Source: an uncultured bacterium (GTDB lineage: Bacteria; Bacillota; Clostridia; TANB77; CAG-508). From it: a DNA stretch of 64,000 bases. The notes under the pieces were generated by a model. That model searched no databases and was not told where the DNA came from. It saw only the letters and a program-made list of their open reading frames with translations. Location: assembly GCA_905215935.1 (NCBI GenBank), contig CAJMRY010000004.1, positions 62,001 through 126,000 on the forward strand, given 5' to 3'. Below are positions 61,724 through 64,000 of the stretch, piece by piece. The position numbers and the translations under genes are program-made. The number at the start of each line of letters is the position of its first letter. The stretch's first letter is position 1.

Positions 61724-61818
61724 AATTGGGGTGAATTCTTATTGGAACTAGTTATCAATAAAATTCATTAAGAAGATAACAAATTAGAAATTAGTATTTT
61801 TAAATATTAAAAGTATAG

Positions 61819-61875
61819 TAACCTAAGTACAAAAATATAATATAAAAATAATTTTTGTGCTTAGGTTATTATTTG
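61819..61875 (+). terminator. Terminator of the Nudix-HIT operon
   Basis: Stem TAACCTAAGTACAAAAAT / ATTTTTGTGCTTAGGTTA (61819-61836, 61851-61868) with one wobble, then TTATT. Confidence 0.75.
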
Positions 61876-61881
61876 AGTTAA

Positions 61882-62022
61882 TCATTTTGTGCAAGCACTA
61901 TTTTTTGACAGATAATATGTGCAATCAAAACTAGGCGTAGCCTTTTTAGTAATGATGCTTTCGTATGAGCATTTACCATCTTTTTGGTAAATACAATCAG
62001 AAGAACAGTTTATGTTGGTCAA
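61882..62022 (-). CDS. 46-aa cysteine-rich small protein
   Basis: Starts at TTG with GAGGTGAGG upstream: MTNINCSSDCIYQKDGKCSY, later a CTYY and a C-terminal ACTK. The spaced Cys (CxxxC...C...C) suggest zinc or an iron-sulfur site. Similar 40-50-residue Cys proteins are common in Clostridia, sometimes mislabelled as a dehydratase. Function unknown. Confidence 0.65.
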   Translation of the reverse strand: MTNINCSSDCIYQKDGKCSYESIITKKATPSFDCTYYLSKNSACTK

Positions 62023-62093
62023 AGTAACCTCACCTCTAAAATAGTGTAAATTTATAAATATATTTAATTATATTATGTATAATCTATTGTTTA

Positions 62094-62729
62094 TTATACA
62101 TTTTTAGAAAAATTTTTACAAAATTTATTTATTACACATTTTTCACATTTTGGATTTCTAGCTGTGCAGATATTACGTCCATGATAGATAAAAATATGAT
62201 TTATATCTTTATAAAATTCTTTTGGAAAAAGTTTTAATAAATCTAATTCTATCTTGGAGGCATCAGTCTCTTTTGAAAATCCTATTTTATTAGATAATCT
62301 TTTAGCATGTGTATCTACTGCAATTCCCTGTGGGTCGTTAAAAGCTTCTAACATCATAACATTTGCGGTTTTTCTTCCTACACCTGGTAATTTCATTAAA
62401 TCTTCCATAGATTTCGGAACTTTACTGTTATATTGGTTTACTAATATATTAGCAGTAGCTTTTATATTTTTTGCTTTTGTTTTATAAAAGCCACATGGAT
62501 GAATTAATTCTTCTAATCTAGATAATTCAATATTTGCAAAATCTTCAGGAGTATTATAATGTGAGAATATTGAGGGAGTTGTTTTATTTACTCTATCATC
62601 TGTACATTGAGCAGATAATATAACTGCAATTAGTAATTCAAAAGGGGTTGTGTAATCTAAACTACATTTTGCATCTGGATAAGCACTTTTTAGAGTTTCT
62701 ATAATATTTATTGCATCAGTTTTTTTCAT
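62094..62729 (-). CDS. nth: Endonuclease III (DNA glycosylase/AP lyase)
   Basis: A 211-residue base-excision enzyme for oxidised pyrimidines. LPGVGRKTANVMM helix-hairpin-helix with catalytic Lys, DTHAKRLSNKIGF with catalytic Asp, and the C-x6-C-x2-C-x5-C iron-sulfur cluster (CTARNPKCEKCVINKFC). Start 62729 matches the family start; an AAAGGA lies 12 bases upstream. Confidence 0.95.
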   Translation of the reverse strand: MKKTDAINIIETLKSAYPDAKCSLDYTTPFELLIAVILSAQCTDDRVNKTTPSIFSHYNTPEDFANIELSRLEELIHPCGFYKTKAKNIKATANILVNQYNSKVPKSMEDLMKLPGVGRKTANVMMLEAFNDPQGIAVDTHAKRLSNKIGFSKETDASKIELDLLKLFPKEFYKDINHIFIYHGRNICTARNPKCEKCVINKFCKNFSKNV

Positions 62730-62812
62730 ATTTAAATTCATTCCTTTCATAAGAAATTTAAGTAACGATTCCATAATAATGTTAATATAATATATTAAGG
62801 AGGTAATATATT

Positions 62813-62962
62813 ATGTTTGGTGTATTGAAGAAAACTTTAGGTGTGTGTTTAATTGGGTTAGGACTTGGAATATTACTTGTATTATTACTTCCATTAACTG
62901 GTTGGCTAATTGCTATAGGTTTAGCTGTTGTGGCTATAGGATTCATGTGGCTTGCATGTTAA
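62813..62962 (+). CDS. 49-aa double-span membrane protein
   Basis: MFGVLKKTLGVCLIGLGLGI followed by a second hydrophobic segment (GWLIAIGLAVVAIGFMWLA). AAGGAGGTAA is an excellent ribosome site. It directly precedes spoVM and may be co-transcribed. No family recognised. Confidence 0.7.
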   Translation: MFGVLKKTLGVCLIGLGLGILLVLLLPLTGWLIAIGLAVVAIGFMWLAC

Positions 62963-62988
62963 ATGTTATAAAAAGAGGAGTGAAGAAT

Positions 62989-63063
62989 ATGACAATAGTA
63001 GTAAAAAGAGTGCCAAAATTTTTAAGAGGATTTGTGAAAATGATATTTGGCATAAAAGAATAA
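62989..63063 (+). CDS. spoVM: SpoVM-like spore coat/cortex peptide
   Basis: A 24-residue amphipathic peptide MTIVVKRVPKFLRGFVKMIF ending GIKE. The VPKFLRGFVK core matches SpoVM (LPKFLGGIVR in Bacillus), which senses the convex forespore membrane and anchors SpoIVA. AGAGGAGTG upstream. In many spore formers spoVM lies next to rpmB, as it does here, which supports the call despite its size. Confidence 0.88.
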   Translation: MTIVVKRVPKFLRGFVKMIFGIKE

Positions 63064-63080
63064 TACATAAGAAAAAATAA

Positions 63081-63107
63081 AAGTAGGCTGTTTTGCCTAC
63101 TTTTTTC
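63081..63107 (+). terminator. Terminator after spoVM
   Basis: Stem AAGTAGGC / GCCTACTT (63081-63102) followed by TTTT. Confidence 0.85.
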
Positions 63108-63154
63108 TGTTCTAATATAAAGAATGTTTCTCTTTTTATACTAGAGTGATTTTA

Positions 63155-63198
63155 TTAATTGCATAAATTTTTATTTAAATAAAAACTTATGCAATTAA
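63155..63198. repeat. 22-bp inverted repeat
   Basis: TTAATTGCATAAATTTTTAT-type arm against its complement, one mismatch, no loop. It lies in the gap between spoVM and rpmB; function unknown. Confidence 0.7.
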
Positions 63199-63214
63199 TA
63201 TTTTAAAGCCATTA

Positions 63215-63273
63215 TTTTAAAATGTTCTAAGTAATGAAAATGTATTTATTTCATCATTTAGAACATTTTAAAA
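63215..63273 (-). terminator. Hairpin downstream of rpmB
   Basis: TTTTAAAATGTTCTAA (63215-63230) / TTAGAACATTTTAAAA (63258-63273), with an inner ATGAAA/TTTCAT stem. It is 23 bases beyond the rpmB stop; probably a terminator, although the T-run is weak. Confidence 0.6.
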
Positions 63274-63295
63274 GTTCATTATTATTATTTTGTAA

Positions 63296-63493
63296 TTAAG
63301 CTCTTTTAACTTTTCCAGAACGTAAGCATTTAGCACATACAGAGATTCTTTTTGTTTCTCCATTTATAATAGCTTTAATTGTTCTTAAGTTTGGTTTCCA
63401 TGTTCTAGTAGCTCTTCTACTTACATGTGAACGAGCGATACTAATTTTATTACCATGAGATAATGATTTCTCACAAATTTCACATTTTGCCAT
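63296..63493 (-). CDS. rpmB: Ribosomal protein L28 (zinc-binding form)
   Basis: A 65-residue 50S subunit protein. MAKCEICEKSLSHGNKIS starts the C+ form with CxxC and a second Cys pair (SVCAKC) near the end; KPNLRTIKAIING is the L28 core. GGAGGTG Shine-Dalgarno. The upstream region has the palindrome GCACTAATT/AATTAGTGC (63598-63619), a possible operator. Confidence 0.96.
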   Translation of the reverse strand: MAKCEICEKSLSHGNKISIARSHVSRRATRTWKPNLRTIKAIINGETKRISVCAKCLRSGKVKRA

Positions 63494-63754
63494 GATTAAT
63501 TGCACCTCCTATATGCATAATAAAATTGACTAAGTATAAGTTTATCATAACTTTTATAAAAAAACAAGTGCTTTTGAGGGATTTTTTTAAATTGTAAGCA
63601 CTAATTAGTGAATTAGTGCCTACAGTTTAGACTTACTTAAAAAATGTAAAATCATAAATAGTAATAAAATTTAATATAAGTATTCCCGAAAAAAAGATTT
63701 TATGATATAGTAAAAAAGGTTTTTAAAAGATATTTTGCAAAGGATGGAAGAAAA

Positions 63755-64000
63755 ATGGAAAAAAAGAAAAATAATTTTATAAAAAAATTTTTTATAGTAT
63801 GTGTAATAATGGCGATAGTATTATTTATATTAATGGTTGCGCCAGATTATATAAAGGAATCAAACAATAAACTTAACATAATCATAAACTATACAGATGT
63901 AACAGACAGTATGAAGCAAGAGGCATATATTGATGAAAGTGGAAACTTATATTTAAGTAATGATGATATAAAAAATTTTTATGATGAATATATTTATTAT
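63755..64000 (+). CDS. Membrane-anchored extracytoplasmic protein, N-terminal part
   Basis: 82 residues up to the window edge. Signal-anchor (FFIVCVIMAIVLFILMV, about residues 12-28) followed by KLNIIINYTDVTDSMKQEAY and GNLYLSNDDIKNF, which resembles the stalk segment of secreted glycosidases with a copper-amine-oxidase-type N-domain. AAAGGATGG upstream; an earlier ATG at 63744 is out of frame and stops. Too little is visible for a firm call. Confidence 0.7.
   Translation, partial: MEKKKNNFIKKFFIVCVIMAIVLFILMVAPDYIKESNNKLNIIINYTDVTDSMKQEAYIDESGNLYLSNDDIKNFYDEYIYY

Noticed and set aside
1..64000. tRNA or rRNA genes
   Set aside because: I found no cloverleaf with a GGTTCGAATCC-type T-arm and no rRNA segment; therefore the missing tRNA-Arg(CCG) cannot be tested in this window.

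Overview
The window is very AT-rich, dense and organised like a low-GC Gram-positive (Firmicutes, Clostridia-type) chromosome. Shine-Dalgarno sites are strong, consensus promoters have 17-bp spacers, and there is a T-box, a glmS ribozyme and an agr quorum-sensing locus. Sporulation genes or relatives (bofA, yqfC, yqfD, spoVM, pdaA/pdaB-type deacetylases) point to a spore-former or a descendant of one. I cannot name the species. The ends are open: serS is cut at the left edge and a membrane-anchored protein at the right edge.

Layout. 1-8 kb: T-box-controlled DUF1653-serS, an HD protein, guanine deaminase, a PadR-DUF1700-DUF4097 operon, a patatin, and some foreign-looking small genes. 7.6-18.7 kb: a complete type I-B CRISPR-Cas locus (cas6-cas8b-cas7-cas5-cas3-cas4-cas1-cas2) with a 29-repeat array, preceded by a one-spacer degenerate mini-array and a toxin-like gene. 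18.7-28 kb: Ca2+/cation exchanger, yaaL-bofA, glmS with its ribozyme, uvrC, a small convergent peptide/antisense-RNA locus, an rRNA-type methyltransferase and a pseudouridine synthase. 28.4-31.4 kb: agrBD converging on agrAC. 31.6-33.4 kb: pyrK-pyrD. 34-43.5 kb: pdaA-like, yqfC-yqfD, ybeY, dgkA, DUF3048, era, yqzL-recO, tsaC. 43.5-54.4 kb: two envelope glycosyl/glycerophosphotransferases, pth, RNase G, pyrB, rimO, DUF975, argS, with two copies of a structured RNA element. 54.8-64 kb: CAP protein, radical SAM enzyme, pdaB-like, ssb, scpB, Nudix, HIT, nth, spoVM, rpmB.

The main finding is a recoding pattern. Seven native-looking genes (DUF3789, DUF1700, cas8b, glmS, pyrD, recO and rimO, the last twice) are each broken by one extra C. 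At all eight sites that C forms an in-frame CGG codon, and skipping it restores a GGT or GGA glycine codon and the full-length protein. This holds on both strands. By eye I found no other in-frame CGG in any native-looking gene of the window. I infer that CGG is not an ordinary arginine codon in this organism and is read as a +1 frameshift (C skipped, GGN read as Gly). Four small, less AT-rich, foreign-looking genes use CGG as an uncompensated codon.

The second finding lies upstream of cas6. A single 35-nt pseudo-spacer sits between two degenerate CRISPR repeats, and its first 22 nt match (21/22) a site next to a CCA motif just downstream of the promoter that transcribes it. The downstream gene looks like an RNase-type toxin. 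This resembles a CreTA/CreR-like self-repressing, CRISPR-addicted toxin module. Other notable elements are a type I toxin-antitoxin-like convergent locus near 25.6 kb and a two-copy covarying RNA near 51.4 and 54.7 kb.
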